Assembly (NCBI RefSeq): GCF_013267595.1
Contig: NZ_CP054011.1
Coordinates: 696,147-760,146 of the forward strand
Reading direction: 5' to 3'
From: Prevotella melaninogenica
Lineage (GTDB): Bacteria; Bacteroidota; Bacteroidia; Bacteroidales; Bacteroidaceae
DNA: 64,000 bases
Below are positions 33,339 to 42,705 of this stretch, piece by piece (the stretch's first letter is position 1; every line of letters starts with the position of its first letter). The notes under the pieces are model-generated. The model worked only from the letters and a program-made list of their open reading frames with translations, was not told where the DNA came from and did not search any database. The translations under genes were made by a program, and so were the position numbers.

Positions 33339-33423
33339 AACATATTTTGTTTTATTTTCGAGCAGATTGTTTGGATTTGTTACGCAGGCGTAGCGGGCTA
33401 CGTCAAGTTACAAAGACGGACAA
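33339..33423. repeat. structured stem-loop repeat element, copy 2
   Basis: It begins AACATATTTTGTTTT like copy 1. It then has TTTGTTAC, a 23-base inner segment with stem GCGTA/TACGT, then GTTACAAAGACGGACAA. The last 17 bases match the reverse complement of the left arm of copy 1 with one difference. The outer arms pair with several G-T pairs. Confidence 0.75.
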
Positions 33424-33533
33424 GATGCCGATAAGAAAATAAAAGATGTTAGGAAACAATACCATAATAAAAAGAAATATATATTGTGGTTTAATGACCG
33501 GTTTGGGTTAATATGGGTCATAAAAGAAGGTAT

Positions 33534-34895
33534 TTATTCCATTGTCTCTTTTATCTTCTCCACAATATATTTCACATCATCATCTGTTACTAATGGTCCA
33601 CTTGGTAAACACATACCTACTTTGAAAAGACTTTCGCTCACACCATTTACGTATGCTGGACAATCCTTATAACATGGCTGCTTGTGCATTGGCTTCCAAA
33701 GAGGACGGCTCTCAATATTGGCTTTATCAAGGAAGACACGCATAGCCTCAACATTAGCATTTGGTTCACAATCAGTATGTGCATTATCTACTGAATGAAT
33801 AACACCAGCTGCACCACCAACTGCTCCCTGTACTGTAGTCTTATATGCATTCTCCTGACCTTTCACCTTAACAGAAGGGTCAAGAACCATTGTGTTCAGC
33901 CAGAAGTTAGAATCAAACTCTGGTGAGGGGTTTGCATGGAAGGTAATACCATCTATCTTACTGAAAGCCTCTTCATACAAATGAGCAATATGACGGTGAT
34001 GAGCAATATGCTCATCCAAGACTGTCATCTGACCACGACCGATACCAGCACAAACATTACTCATACGATAGTTGAAACCAATCTTCTCATGCTGATAGTA
34101 TGGATAACCCTCACGAGCCTGTGTTGCATAGAACATCACATTATTACGAACCTCTTCATTAGGACAAACAAGTGCACCACCACCTGATGTAGTAATCATC
34201 TTGTTTCCATTAAATGAGAGAACACCATACTCGCCAAAGGTACCACATACCTGTCTTTCGTATCTTGAACCTAAACCCTCTGCGGCATCCTCTACAACAG
34301 GGATATCATATTTATCTGCTACTGCAAGAATTTCTTTTATCTTTGCAGGCATACCATAAAGATAAACTACAATGATTGCTTTAGGTTTCTTACCGGTCTT
34401 AGCAATTCTATCCTTAATAGCTTCCTCCAAAAGTGCAGGGTCAAGATTCCATGTTTCCTTCTCTGAGTCAACAAACACAGGAGTTGCACCAAGATAAGTT
34501 ACTGGATGTGAACTGGCACAGAAGGTAAAACTCTGGCAAATGACCTCATCGCCAGCTTTAACTCCCAATGCTACTAAAGCGAGGTGTACAGCAGAGGTAC
34601 CAGAACAGAGTGCTACAATACGCTTATCCTCCAACCCTGGTAAAGACTCCTTCCAAAGATTATCAGGATTATCCTCATGCGCCATAATTGTCTGTGGATA
34701 GTCCTCTTTTTCAAGGAAGTTTCTTCTTTCATCTGAAGGACTTACAGAGGCTGAGAAACGTCTCAAGTCATCTTCAAAGCCATTGACATTTGGTCCCAAT
34801 GGCACCACCCAATTGGTGTCAAACGCCTCTTGGATGTATCTCATCTCGTTACCACTCATGTGAGCGAGACAAAGTAAAACACGATTTCTTTCCAT
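33534..34895 (-). CDS. DegT/DnrJ/EryC1/StrS aminotransferase
   Basis: PLP-dependent sugar aminotransferase of 453 residues that would convert a UDP- or dTDP-4-keto sugar to the 4-amino sugar. The PLP lysine is Lys232 in SFNGNKM. Other family phrases are ALCSGTSAVHLAL, EVICQSFTFCASSHPV, VVEDAAEGLGSRY and MSNVCAGIGRGQM. It is about 60 residues longer than the usual 370-390, with extra sequence near 45-80 and near 345. It is last in the minus-strand polysaccharide operon, 8 bases after the phosphoglycosyl transferase. Pairing with that enzyme and a GNAT resembles bacillosamine-type (PglE/PglC/PglD) modules, but no 4,6-dehydratase is in the window. Confidence 0.92.
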   Translation of the reverse strand: MERNRVLLCLAHMSGNEMRYIQEAFDTNWVVPLGPNVNGFEDDLRRFSASVSPSDERRNFLEKEDYPQTIMAHEDNPDNLWKESLPGLEDKRIVALCSGTSAVHLALVALGVKAGDEVICQSFTFCASSHPVTYLGATPVFVDSEKETWNLDPALLEEAIKDRIAKTGKKPKAIIVVYLYGMPAKIKEILAVADKYDIPVVEDAAEGLGSRYERQVCGTFGEYGVLSFNGNKMITTSGGGALVCPNEEVRNNVMFYATQAREGYPYYQHEKIGFNYRMSNVCAGIGRGQMTVLDEHIAHHRHIAHLYEEAFSKIDGITFHANPSPEFDSNFWLNTMVLDPSVKVKGQENAYKTTVQGAVGGAAGVIHSVDNAHTDCEPNANVEAMRVFLDKANIESRPLWKPMHKQPCYKDCPAYVNGVSESLFKVGMCLPSGPLVTDDDVKYIVEKIKETME

Positions 34896-34903
34896 TTTAC
34901 TAA

Positions 34904-35539
34904 TTATATTTTTTCACCTGCATAGTCCATCTTTTTTCCGAGAACTGTACAGACAATCATTTGAATATCTTTTATAAAGGAATAGTTCTTTAAATAATAG
35001 AGGTTTAACTTGACTTTATCAGGGAAAATAACCTCATCATTATATTGAGCAGGATTCTCAACAGAAGCTAAGAGTTCTTCCTCATTTCTATATTTCAAGC
35101 TGGCTGGACCTGTTATTCCAGGCTTTAACTTCAAAATATCTCTTTCTTCTCCTTGCAACTGATCGGCATAACCAGGAACGTCTGGACGTGGACCGACAAA
35201 ACTCATATCACCTTTGAGAACATTCCAGAGTTCTGGTAGCTCATCTAACTTATAACGTCTAAGTTTCTCGCCAAGTGGTGTGATGCGGCACTGTTCAGTT
35301 GAAGCAATAGAAGTTGCTTCTGAATCCCTACTTGCTACAGAAGCCTCTGCCTTGACAGTCATCGATCTGAACTTATATACAGTAAACAGTTTACCATACT
35401 GCCCCACTCTCTTCTGACAAAACAAAATAGGACCAGGCATCTTCACCTTGATTAGAATTGCTACTACCAATAATACCGGACTAAGGAATAGCAAACCAAA
35501 CAAAGATGCGAGTTTATCAAATGACCATTTTAAAAACAT
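34904..35539 (-). CDS. initiating sugar-phosphate (phosphoglycosyl) transferase
   Basis: Membrane enzyme of 211 residues that transfers a sugar-1-phosphate to undecaprenyl phosphate, starting repeat-unit assembly. The N-terminal hydrophobic re-entrant helix (LASLFGLLFLSPVLLVVAIL, about 10-30) is followed by PILFCQKRVGQYGKLFTVYKF. The catalytic region has LDELPELWNVLKGDMSFVGPRP and KPGITGPASL. This is the short monotopic type (PglC-like) without extra transmembrane helices. It sits near the 3' end of the locus beside the aminotransferase and GNAT that would prepare its substrate. Confidence 0.93.
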   Translation of the reverse strand: MFLKWSFDKLASLFGLLFLSPVLLVVAILIKVKMPGPILFCQKRVGQYGKLFTVYKFRSMTVKAEASVASRDSEATSIASTEQCRITPLGEKLRRYKLDELPELWNVLKGDMSFVGPRPDVPGYADQLQGEERDILKLKPGITGPASLKYRNEEELLASVENPAQYNDEVIFPDKVKLNLYYLKNYSFIKDIQMIVCTVLGKKMDYAGEKI

Positions 35540-35597
35540 AATTATACTGCAATATTAAGAATGATTTTTTCAGAATCTAAAAAAATAACCTTACAGA

Positions 35598-36233
35598 TTA
35601 ATCCTTTTTAGGTCTGTACTCTACATAGTAATCTCCATTAGGTAATCTTTCAATAATCTGAATATCATTAGCAGTCTGAGCAGATTTCATAGAAGCAATA
35701 TTATCTGGCGCAATTGTTCCAAAAACCCTAAGACCTAACAATGAAGAAATCTCTGTTGCACATAGATTCATCATTTTATTGATTCCACGACGTTGCCAAC
35801 GATAATCTGTCATATACCCACGAAAGGATTTCCCCCAAAAGAAACTCCGCTGGAAGAAATATCCAACACATATTTTTTGTTGAACAGCTCCTTCTGCAAC
35901 AACGATATAAGCAAGAAAACTTTTATCTTTTGCTAACTTGTTCAATGATAGTTCATCGAAACCATGAGGTTTAAAGAAGTCAAAGGCTGACGCAGGCTGT
36001 TCTGCAAACATCTTTGCCAACATAGGAAGATTATCCTTACCAAGGCTCTCTATCCTATAGGAAAGTGCATTACCAGCCTCATCTGTAGTTTTAGTAAAAT
36101 GAGAAAGAATATTCTGAACATTCTTCATTTTACTTCCATACCTTAATCCAAAAAGGAAGGAATTGATAATCCCTATAATATCCCAGATCCAAGGTAATTT
36201 GTCACGTAGGATATGTGCTATTTTATAAAGCAT
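35598..36233 (-). CDS. GNAT-like N-acetyltransferase
   Basis: A 211-residue protein with a GNAT-type acyl-CoA site: RGYMTDYRWQRRGINKMM (Q/RxxGxG-like, about 128-145), then CATEISSLLGLRVFGTIAP. The first 40 residues are hydrophobic/amphipathic (LPWIWDIIGIINSFLFG) and could associate with the membrane. It overlaps the GT4 gene upstream by 11 bases. It may acetylate the 4-amino sugar made by the DegT aminotransferase, taking the role played by PglD in other systems. That assignment is inferred from context only. Confidence 0.65.
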   Translation of the reverse strand: MLYKIAHILRDKLPWIWDIIGIINSFLFGLRYGSKMKNVQNILSHFTKTTDEAGNALSYRIESLGKDNLPMLAKMFAEQPASAFDFFKPHGFDELSLNKLAKDKSFLAYIVVAEGAVQQKICVGYFFQRSFFWGKSFRGYMTDYRWQRRGINKMMNLCATEISSLLGLRVFGTIAPDNIASMKSAQTANDIQIIERLPNGDYYVEYRPKKD

Positions 36234-37335
36234 CGTAAAACTCTTTTAAAGCCTTCCAAATATCCTTCTGCTCATACCTTTCACGTATCATTGGACGTGC
36301 ATTGCGTCCCATACGTTTAGCCTCTTCAGGATGCTCAATAAACCATTTCATAGTATTAAGCAAAGCCTGTTGCATAACTTCAGACCCTTCTTTAAGAGGG
36401 GCAGCTATAATTTTACCATTCAGACCATCTTTAATAATTTCATTACAGCCATTGATATTCGTAACAATAGAAGGCAATCCCATAGCACCAGCTTGCATTG
36501 GCACATTAGGGAATCCTTCACGATAACTTGGGAAGACAAGTGCATCAGCTTGAGCCAAGAAAGGACGAACATCACTTTGCCAGTCGACAAACTTCACCTT
36601 GTCAGAAGTTGTCAAAAACTCCTTATCTGATTCCGAAACGGCATTCTCCTCCTCAAAAGTACCAACCAATATTAACCGACAATTCAGTTGTCGCATACAC
36701 TCCGTAAGCTCATGTATACCTTTATCTTTAACCATTCTTCCAATAAAGACGAAGCTAAAAGTATCTGACGTATCATTAGTATTCTCTACAGGCAAAAAGA
36801 ACTCTGTATCAATACCATTAATATTTCCATTCCAAATCACCCGCAACGGCTTCTTTGTGATACAATCCTCTTGCAAGGCATGTAATACCCCTTGCCCTTC
36901 TGGAATTACATTTGTGGCAAAAAGACATGACAATCGTTCCATTGTCTTAAGAATCGTCCTCAACATGCCATGAGCACCCTGATAACGTAAGCCAGTAACG
37001 GTATATATCCTATGCGGAACACATGCAAACCACGCAGCAATCATTGCCAACAAACTTCCCTTAGGAGTATTAGCATGCACACACCATGGCTTCTCCTTAC
37101 GAAACAGACGATACAAGAACCATAAACCCTTGATATCTTTCACTAAACTAATAGGACGTTCTAACGGAGCATCTACCACACGGATTCCCTCTCGCTCACT
37201 AACCTCCTTCAGAACACCAGTATCTTTTGCAACACCAACAACTTCAAAGTATTGGTTCAAAAACTTCAGCTGTCCTTCTAGTAAACTATTTAAGGATATG
37301 TCCGCAGTTGTAACGCGAATTAATTTCTTCTTCAT
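36223..37335 (-). CDS. glycosyltransferase family 4
   Basis: Cytoplasmic GT-B glycosyltransferase of 370 residues. The N-terminal domain has VCVHANTPKGSLLAMIAA-type sequence and HRIYTVTGLRYQG. The C-terminal donor domain has FSFVFIGRMVKDKGIHEL, the acidic VFPSYREGFPNVPMQAGAMGLPSIV motif (E-x7-E type) and ARPMIRERYEQKDIW. It resembles family members that add sugars such as GalNAc or bacillosamine-linked residues. It is three bases from the fucosyltransferase-like gene and overlaps the GNAT gene. Confidence 0.92.
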   Translation of the reverse strand: MKKKLIRVTTADISLNSLLEGQLKFLNQYFEVVGVAKDTGVLKEVSEREGIRVVDAPLERPISLVKDIKGLWFLYRLFRKEKPWCVHANTPKGSLLAMIAAWFACVPHRIYTVTGLRYQGAHGMLRTILKTMERLSCLFATNVIPEGQGVLHALQEDCITKKPLRVIWNGNINGIDTEFFLPVENTNDTSDTFSFVFIGRMVKDKGIHELTECMRQLNCRLILVGTFEEENAVSESDKEFLTTSDKVKFVDWQSDVRPFLAQADALVFPSYREGFPNVPMQAGAMGLPSIVTNINGCNEIIKDGLNGKIIAAPLKEGSEVMQQALLNTMKWFIEHPEEAKRMGRNARPMIRERYEQKDIWKALKEFYDAL

Positions 37336-37338
37336 GAT

Positions 37339-38310
37339 TTAGAACTCGACACGTTCAAAATTCACATTTCCAATTCTTGCAGCATACTCAGGGAATGCAC
37401 TCTTCCACATTCCTTCATGCCATAAGCTATATACCTTTTGCGCACCACTGATTAAATAATAATCAGTGAACATTTTGATATTCTCAGAATCATCTGTTTC
37501 TCCAGCAGTATCTATATGCTTTACTGTTCCAGGCACAATATACACATCAAGCTTTGCTTTTTTTATCTCTTCAATAAAGACCATAGAGTCCGAAGCGATA
37601 AGAATCCTTGTGTTAGGGTGCTGTTCAGATATCTTCTTTACTGCATTGATAGCTGCCTCTACCAATGCACTCTTTTGATTATCAGAACTTAACTCAGGGT
37701 TAATAGCCGTTTCCGTCTTATCACCCAAAAGATTCATAAAACGTGTATGAATTGCGATATAGTTAGCTCCAATCTCTGACCTATATTGGTCCAAATAACG
37801 TTGGAGATAATTTGTTGGGCGAAATAGCTCTCTATACAACTCCCCCCACTGGTAACTCGTACCAAAATGAGCATTCACCTTATCTAAGGAGTTATAGCCA
37901 TAATAGAAATGTGTTTCAGACGAACGTTTCTTATATAAACGAGAAGGGTCTACTATCTCTCCGTAGGCTATAACATTATTATATGAAAGAAGACCAAAAT
38001 TCATTTGGCTCTCATCAATTAGCCAATCATACTCATTTGGCTCAAGATACTTACTTAATACAAACGGATAAGTCCAATTCAATTTAAATGGTTTTCCCAA
38101 AGCTTTAGATATAGCATAAATGGTAATCAGACCTTTCAGCCTGTCAAACATTCCACCATGAGGAATTCTACCATCAACCATAAATACAAACGGATAACTA
38201 TTACCCGTTGTGTACAAAGAGAACCCTTTCTCCTTCATTATCCTGAACTTCATCCGAGGTTCACGATAACAGCAATCTATAAGCTTAACTAAATTATTTC
38301 TTTCTATCAT
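37339..38310 (-). CDS. fucosyltransferase-like protein (O-FucT/NodZ-type fold)
   Basis: A 323-residue protein. Near residue 51 it has GGMFDRLKGLITIYAISKALGKPFKLNW, the GDP-fucose-type glycine-rich opening of GT11/GT23-like enzymes. Near residue 186 it has IAIHTRFMN, where related enzymes have HxR with the catalytic Arg. A later SDS/ISGAQKVYSLWHEGMWKSAF region resembles the C-terminal donor site. It probably adds fucose or another deoxyhexose to the repeat unit. No GDP-fucose synthesis genes are here. A gap of 107 bases separates it from the GT4 gene upstream. Confidence 0.65.
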   Translation of the reverse strand: MIERNNLVKLIDCCYREPRMKFRIMKEKGFSLYTTGNSYPFVFMVDGRIPHGGMFDRLKGLITIYAISKALGKPFKLNWTYPFVLSKYLEPNEYDWLIDESQMNFGLLSYNNVIAYGEIVDPSRLYKKRSSETHFYYGYNSLDKVNAHFGTSYQWGELYRELFRPTNYLQRYLDQYRSEIGANYIAIHTRFMNLLGDKTETAINPELSSDNQKSALVEAAINAVKKISEQHPNTRILIASDSMVFIEEIKKAKLDVYIVPGTVKHIDTAGETDDSENIKMFTDYYLISGAQKVYSLWHEGMWKSAFPEYAARIGNVNFERVEF

Positions 38311-38417
38311 AAATTAAGACTTTCTTAATGTCCAAGTTATTGATATACAGAATGTAGTGCAGTAATAGTATCAAAACATGAAGTAAAAACTATAGAGAAA
38401 ATATATAACACTCTTTT

Positions 38418-39521
38418 TTACAACACTACTGTTTCATATACAGAGTTATAGCCATTAACCGTTTTTGAAATATCAAACTCCAAGGCTCTATTATAACAGC
38501 GTTCTGCAATCTCGTTATAATAAGTTTCATCACTTGCTAATCGGTTAATTTCTTCTGCCAATGCCTTTGCATCCTCATGTGGGAAAAGAATACCATATCC
38601 CTTAGTTACTTCTTTCAAGCCATTAACATCAGAGGCTATAAAAGGCTTATGTGCACTCATTCCCTCTACATTACTAAGGCTCAACCCTTCCCAATGAGAA
38701 GACATCACGATAACATCTGCTGCTCTCAGGACATTTGGAATATCAGTACGTAAGCCTAAGAATCTAACTCGCTCACTTACACCAAGCGAATCTGCTAACT
38801 GCTTAACAATTTCTTGACGTATACCAACACCAGCAAACCAAACCTCAAAGTCACTGTTATTGAGTAATCCTAAAGCTTTAACAATCGTATCCTGATCTTT
38901 TGCATCTCGAAACCCAGCAACCATCAAAGCAGCCTTCCTTTTTCCCTTCAATAATAATAAATTATTATCAGGAGTAGCATTACTGATAGCTTTAACATCT
39001 ACCCCATTATTAATTGTTGAGATTTGCTTATACTTGGGATTGACCTTATCCAACCAAGCACCTCCCATGTATTCTCGCAATTTTTCTTCAGCAATCTGAC
39101 TTATACAGATAACATGATTATACTGTCCATACATCCAGCTCTCAATTGGTGCATACCATTTCCAATCACGTTTACGATTAGAAGTTGTATGCTCCGTAGA
39201 GACCAACTTTTGAGAACAAAATAAATTGGCGATTGCTACAAACAGTTGCGGTGAAGAATTATGCGTATGAATAATATCATAATTCTTCATTATCTTTACT
39301 AATTTAAATATATAGAGTGGATTATAAACCCCATGTCCTAACGCATATACCTTTGTCTGTGGACTCTCTTTCTTCAATCTATAGGTCAATGGTGTCTCTT
39401 TTCCATTAAAGATACATAAACCCACCGTATTCCCCAAAGCCTGCAACCTTGGTATCAAATTAACCACCAACGTTTCAGCGCCTCCCATATCCAAAGATGT
39501 TATGACTTGAAGTATTCTCAT
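38418..39521 (-). CDS. glycosyltransferase family 4
   Basis: A GT-B enzyme of 367 residues. The N-terminus MRILQVITSLDMGGAETLVV is the classical GT4 acceptor-domain opening. Then come TEHTTSNRKRD and a donor domain with AALMVAGFRDAKDQDTIVKAL, RVRFLGLRTDIPNVLRAADVIVMSS and HWEGLSLSNVEGMSAHKPFIA. It is one of three GT-B type transferases in the locus. It lies five bases after the propeller-type gene. The linkage formed is unknown. Confidence 0.93.
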   Translation of the reverse strand: MRILQVITSLDMGGAETLVVNLIPRLQALGNTVGLCIFNGKETPLTYRLKKESPQTKVYALGHGVYNPLYIFKLVKIMKNYDIIHTHNSSPQLFVAIANLFCSQKLVSTEHTTSNRKRDWKWYAPIESWMYGQYNHVICISQIAEEKLREYMGGAWLDKVNPKYKQISTINNGVDVKAISNATPDNNLLLLKGKRKAALMVAGFRDAKDQDTIVKALGLLNNSDFEVWFAGVGIRQEIVKQLADSLGVSERVRFLGLRTDIPNVLRAADVIVMSSHWEGLSLSNVEGMSAHKPFIASDVNGLKEVTKGYGILFPHEDAKALAEEINRLASDETYYNEIAERCYNRALEFDISKTVNGYNSVYETVVL

Positions 39522-39526
39522 TGTTT

Positions 39527-40462
39527 TTATATTAAATTAAATCGCTTTAATATCTTACGTATCCACATCCTATCAAATCCTAAAGTATCTGTAACTATAA
39601 TATTCTTATAAGAGTTAAACGTATGACTTCCGACATTCAAAATAGGATGTGTAGAATAAATCCTTCTAAGCTCTTTGAAACTGAAATTTCTTATATTTGT
39701 TTCTTGTAATGTGACTGCGTGCCCATACTGCAAATTACATTCTTGTGTCGGGCGTATAAGCTTATTATTATAATAAAAGAAAGCTCCAGACATACGAGCA
39801 ACATTTTCCTTAAAAGAAACTGATTTCAAGAAAATAAACTTTTTTTCTTCAGAATGCCATTTATATATATATAGGATATTTCCATTAGGATTCTTTCTCG
39901 GAGTACAGAATAAAAAAGTTTGATTATCAATAAAGAAAGGAACAGCATCCTCAACACCTTCATCCAATACACTGTGTAAAAAATCGATTTTATTTGATAG
40001 TGGAAAATATCTATATATGCTTAAATGTCCACTTTCCCCATTTTCAGGTAAGATATATACATAAGGTTCATTAAAAGAATTTACATGAGTATCTATATCT
40101 CTAATAAAAAGAGACAAAGGGTCTTCTTGCCTTATGATAAAAGGAAAAGAAAGGTGTGTCGTTAAATCAAGGATTACATCACAACTCTGCAAGACGCTAG
40201 AAGCTTTATCTATTGTTAGCTTAGATATTCTACCTTTATTTGCTGGCTTAAAAAAATCTTCTACTAAAAGTTCTATTTTCTTTTCAGATACATCCAAAAT
40301 AAATGGATCCGCAAACCATGAATTTTTATAATTATGTTTAACCCAATTCACTTTTAAAGGGAAATTATTCAATATGTCTTCTATAGAATTCTGAATAAAA
40401 CCAACATTCCAACGTTCTTCTGTTAGTTTCTTAATTTTCTTTTTTAGAAACATAATATACAC
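39527..40462 (-). CDS. beta-propeller protein resembling the GINT1 N-terminal domain, unassigned
   Basis: A 311-residue soluble protein, AT-rich like the genes around it. Repeating strands of the form WFADPFILDV, IELLVEDFF, HLSFPFIIRQED, EPYVYILPENGESG and FLFCTPRKN, and the phrase RPTQECNLQYGHAVTL, suggest a five-bladed propeller. They resemble the domain seen in glucosamine inositolphosphorylceramide transferase-like proteins and GH43-type folds. Other bacterial glycan loci carry similar proteins, so a transferase or sugar-modifying role is plausible. A start at the Met nine bases inside (40453) is also possible. It is preceded by a 202-base AT-rich gap. Confidence 0.55.
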   Translation of the reverse strand: MYIMFLKKKIKKLTEERWNVGFIQNSIEDILNNFPLKVNWVKHNYKNSWFADPFILDVSEKKIELLVEDFFKPANKGRISKLTIDKASSVLQSCDVILDLTTHLSFPFIIRQEDPLSLFIRDIDTHVNSFNEPYVYILPENGESGHLSIYRYFPLSNKIDFLHSVLDEGVEDAVPFFIDNQTFLFCTPRKNPNGNILYIYKWHSEEKKFIFLKSVSFKENVARMSGAFFYYNNKLIRPTQECNLQYGHAVTLQETNIRNFSFKELRRIYSTHPILNVGSHTFNSYKNIIVTDTLGFDRMWIRKILKRFNLI

Positions 40463-40664
40463 ATCTAATGATTGAACAAAACGTTAATATTCATTTTACA
40501 ATATATGAAGATAACTAGTTAAAGTTTATTTCTTCATTTTACATAACATTAAGATTATCTTTTATACTATCATTGCAAACCAATAAAAAACCAAGTAATA
40601 TTCATTCATATTTTAGTTAAATAAAAGTATATTTTCTCATAATATTCATCTATTCTTATCAGTA

Positions 40665-41537
40665 TTATTTATCTAAAAGATAAACATCCTTTATATGCAT
40701 TCCCCAACCTATTAGTGACACAACATTCCATATCCCTCTTATTTTCGGAAAAGAACCTTTACCATGATAACAGTATCTAAATCGCCAATAATTTATTGCA
40801 GCTTTTAATTTATAAATATATGGGATATCGTTTTGTAAAATTTCTGCATAACACATCATAGAAGCAATAGGGCTTTGCATACGTATCTTTACTATTTTCG
40901 ATGTTAGTCCTCCCTCTAAATAATCACGCAAATAGATAACATCATTAATAAATAGTAACTTAAATTTTTTTGCTATTCTATTTAAAACTAAATCTTCTGG
41001 GCAAAACCTTTCATTATCAAACTCCGGGAAAGGGAACTCTCGCAAAACATCTATTTTAAACACTTCACAAACATCTCCTACAAATCCATATTTATAACGC
41101 ATTTCTATAGAACTTATATTTATCGGTAAAGAAACGTTCCGCTTTCCGATAACGGTCCCATCGTGATGGGCCATCAAACCACATATCCCCCCAATTAAAG
41201 GGTTATCTTTTATATCCAAATAATAACGCTGTATAATAGATAAAGAATTTTGAGGTAAACTATCATCACTATCAACAATAAGAATAAGTTCACCTTTTGC
41301 TTCTTTAACTCCTCTATTTAGGGCTTTATGCTTACCTCCATTAAGCTGCTGTATGTAAGTTATAACTATTTTCTGTTCTTTTATAAACTTATCTACGATA
41401 TCTGTAGTAGTATCTGTTGAACCATCATCAACAATAACCCATTCAAAATCTTCAAAGTCCTGTTTTGTAAGACTTTGATATAAATTAATAAGTAAAGAAG
41501 CCCTATTATAAGTAGGTGTTAAAACTGTAATCATCAA
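40665..41537 (-). CDS. glycosyltransferase family 2
   Basis: A GT-A fold enzyme of 290 residues. It opens MITVLTPTYNRASLLINLYQSL, then FEWVIVDDGSTD, QLNGGKHKALNRGV and the metal-binding DSDD (ILIVDSDDSL near 90), with ED in FCPEDLVLNRI. It overlaps the EpsG gene by four bases. The C-terminal 60 residues contain no clear membrane helix. The acceptor is unknown. Confidence 0.93.
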   Translation of the reverse strand: MMITVLTPTYNRASLLINLYQSLTKQDFEDFEWVIVDDGSTDTTTDIVDKFIKEQKIVITYIQQLNGGKHKALNRGVKEAKGELILIVDSDDSLPQNSLSIIQRYYLDIKDNPLIGGICGLMAHHDGTVIGKRNVSLPINISSIEMRYKYGFVGDVCEVFKIDVLREFPFPEFDNERFCPEDLVLNRIAKKFKLLFINDVIYLRDYLEGGLTSKIVKIRMQSPIASMMCYAEILQNDIPYIYKLKAAINYWRFRYCYHGKGSFPKIRGIWNVVSLIGWGMHIKDVYLLDK

Positions 41538-42679
41538 CGATAAAATTTATCTATAGAATATTTCTCATCATACTCGTATTTTTCGTAGATAGGATCATAT
41601 TCACGTACACCATTTGTGAAGAATGTTTTATAAGGAGAAAGCAAAAAACCCCAATAATACACAATTCGGAAGAAAAGTAAGAAACAGATAATAGGAATAA
41701 TTTTCCTCGTTAGATTATTACTCTTGATATTATTTGCAATCAAAGATAATGTACTTATTACTCCTATCAAATAATACCATCCTAATCGCCCACCATTAAG
41801 AGAAAGAACAAAAAGTAATAATATTGCACAGAATCCTAAAGATGTATTGAGTAGAACTATATTTTTTTTCGTAGTTGGGATTAAAGAATAATTCTTTAAT
41901 ATGAAATATAAAAAAACAAATGCTTCTATAATATATTCGTATCTAAAGCCAGTCTCTTGCTCCGCATAAGAATCTGTTCGATATTGCATATCTGTTACAT
42001 CACCATATAATCTGAATAATGCAGAAGGACCACCAGACAAACCAAGAACCAAACATATACTCATAATAATAATAATACTTCGTTGACTAAAACGTTTGAT
42101 TGGTAAGAAATATAATGGGAATAAAATTATAGCAGAATTGTGAAATGAGGCTGCAACCAATACGCATATTATGAATTTGTACAATTCTTTCTTATAAACA
42201 TATCTAATAGCAAACCAAGCAATACCTACTCCCACCATTTGTCTAAAATAAGTGAATGTAAAGAAGAACATAAGTCCCATAAAAAGCATTATAGCAAATG
42301 GATAATTAATGCAATACTTCTTTAGGGAAAAATAATATAGGAAATAAATTATCAAAGTATACAGTAGAATAAATATATACCTATTACTTGTAATAAAAGA
42401 AATCAAGACATTACTCCCAATATAACCTATCTCAGATGGATATAATGTAAAAATACTAGCATCTTTATAATTTCCTCCTACTCTAGTAATATCAGCAATG
42501 TCATCAAATAAACTTGCATATATATATCTATCATATCCACCAAGCATGTCAGACAGACCTACAAAAACGGCCAATATCACAAGTGAGAAAAACAAGGCCC
42601 TATCGCGATTGTAATTATACTTGATGGCTAAACTGTTAATGAAAAGAACAAGAATAAAAATGAATAAATAGACTATCAT
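41534..42679 (-). CDS. EpsG/Wzy-type O-antigen or capsule polymerase
   Basis: Inner-membrane protein of 381 residues with about 10-11 hydrophobic segments and very AT-rich codons. The EpsG family core is visible: FTYFRQMVGVGIAWFAIRYV (about 138-157) and AASFHNSAIILFPLYFLPI (about 176-194). A large periplasmic loop lies between about 205 and 230. It would polymerise lipid-linked repeat units after flipping by the Wzx protein encoded upstream. It overlaps the GT2 gene downstream by four bases. Confidence 0.88.
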   Translation of the reverse strand: MIVYLFIFILVLFINSLAIKYNYNRDRALFFSLVILAVFVGLSDMLGGYDRYIYASLFDDIADITRVGGNYKDASIFTLYPSEIGYIGSNVLISFITSNRYIFILLYTLIIYFLYYFSLKKYCINYPFAIMLFMGLMFFFTFTYFRQMVGVGIAWFAIRYVYKKELYKFIICVLVAASFHNSAIILFPLYFLPIKRFSQRSIIIIMSICLVLGLSGGPSALFRLYGDVTDMQYRTDSYAEQETGFRYEYIIEAFVFLYFILKNYSLIPTTKKNIVLLNTSLGFCAILLLFVLSLNGGRLGWYYLIGVISTLSLIANNIKSNNLTRKIIPIICFLLFFRIVYYWGFLLSPYKTFFTNGVREYDPIYEKYEYDEKYSIDKFYR

Positions 42680-42705
42680 GTGAGGATATTTTTAATTATA
42701 AATAA

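Larger units (their letters stand above)
33038..33533. other. gene-free spacer between TPR gene and glycan locus
   Basis: It contains a TAnnTTTG box (33083-33090) followed by a short possible transcript, a GC hairpin (33269-33312) and the second structured element (33339-33423). No ORF with coding character was seen. Confidence 0.75.
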
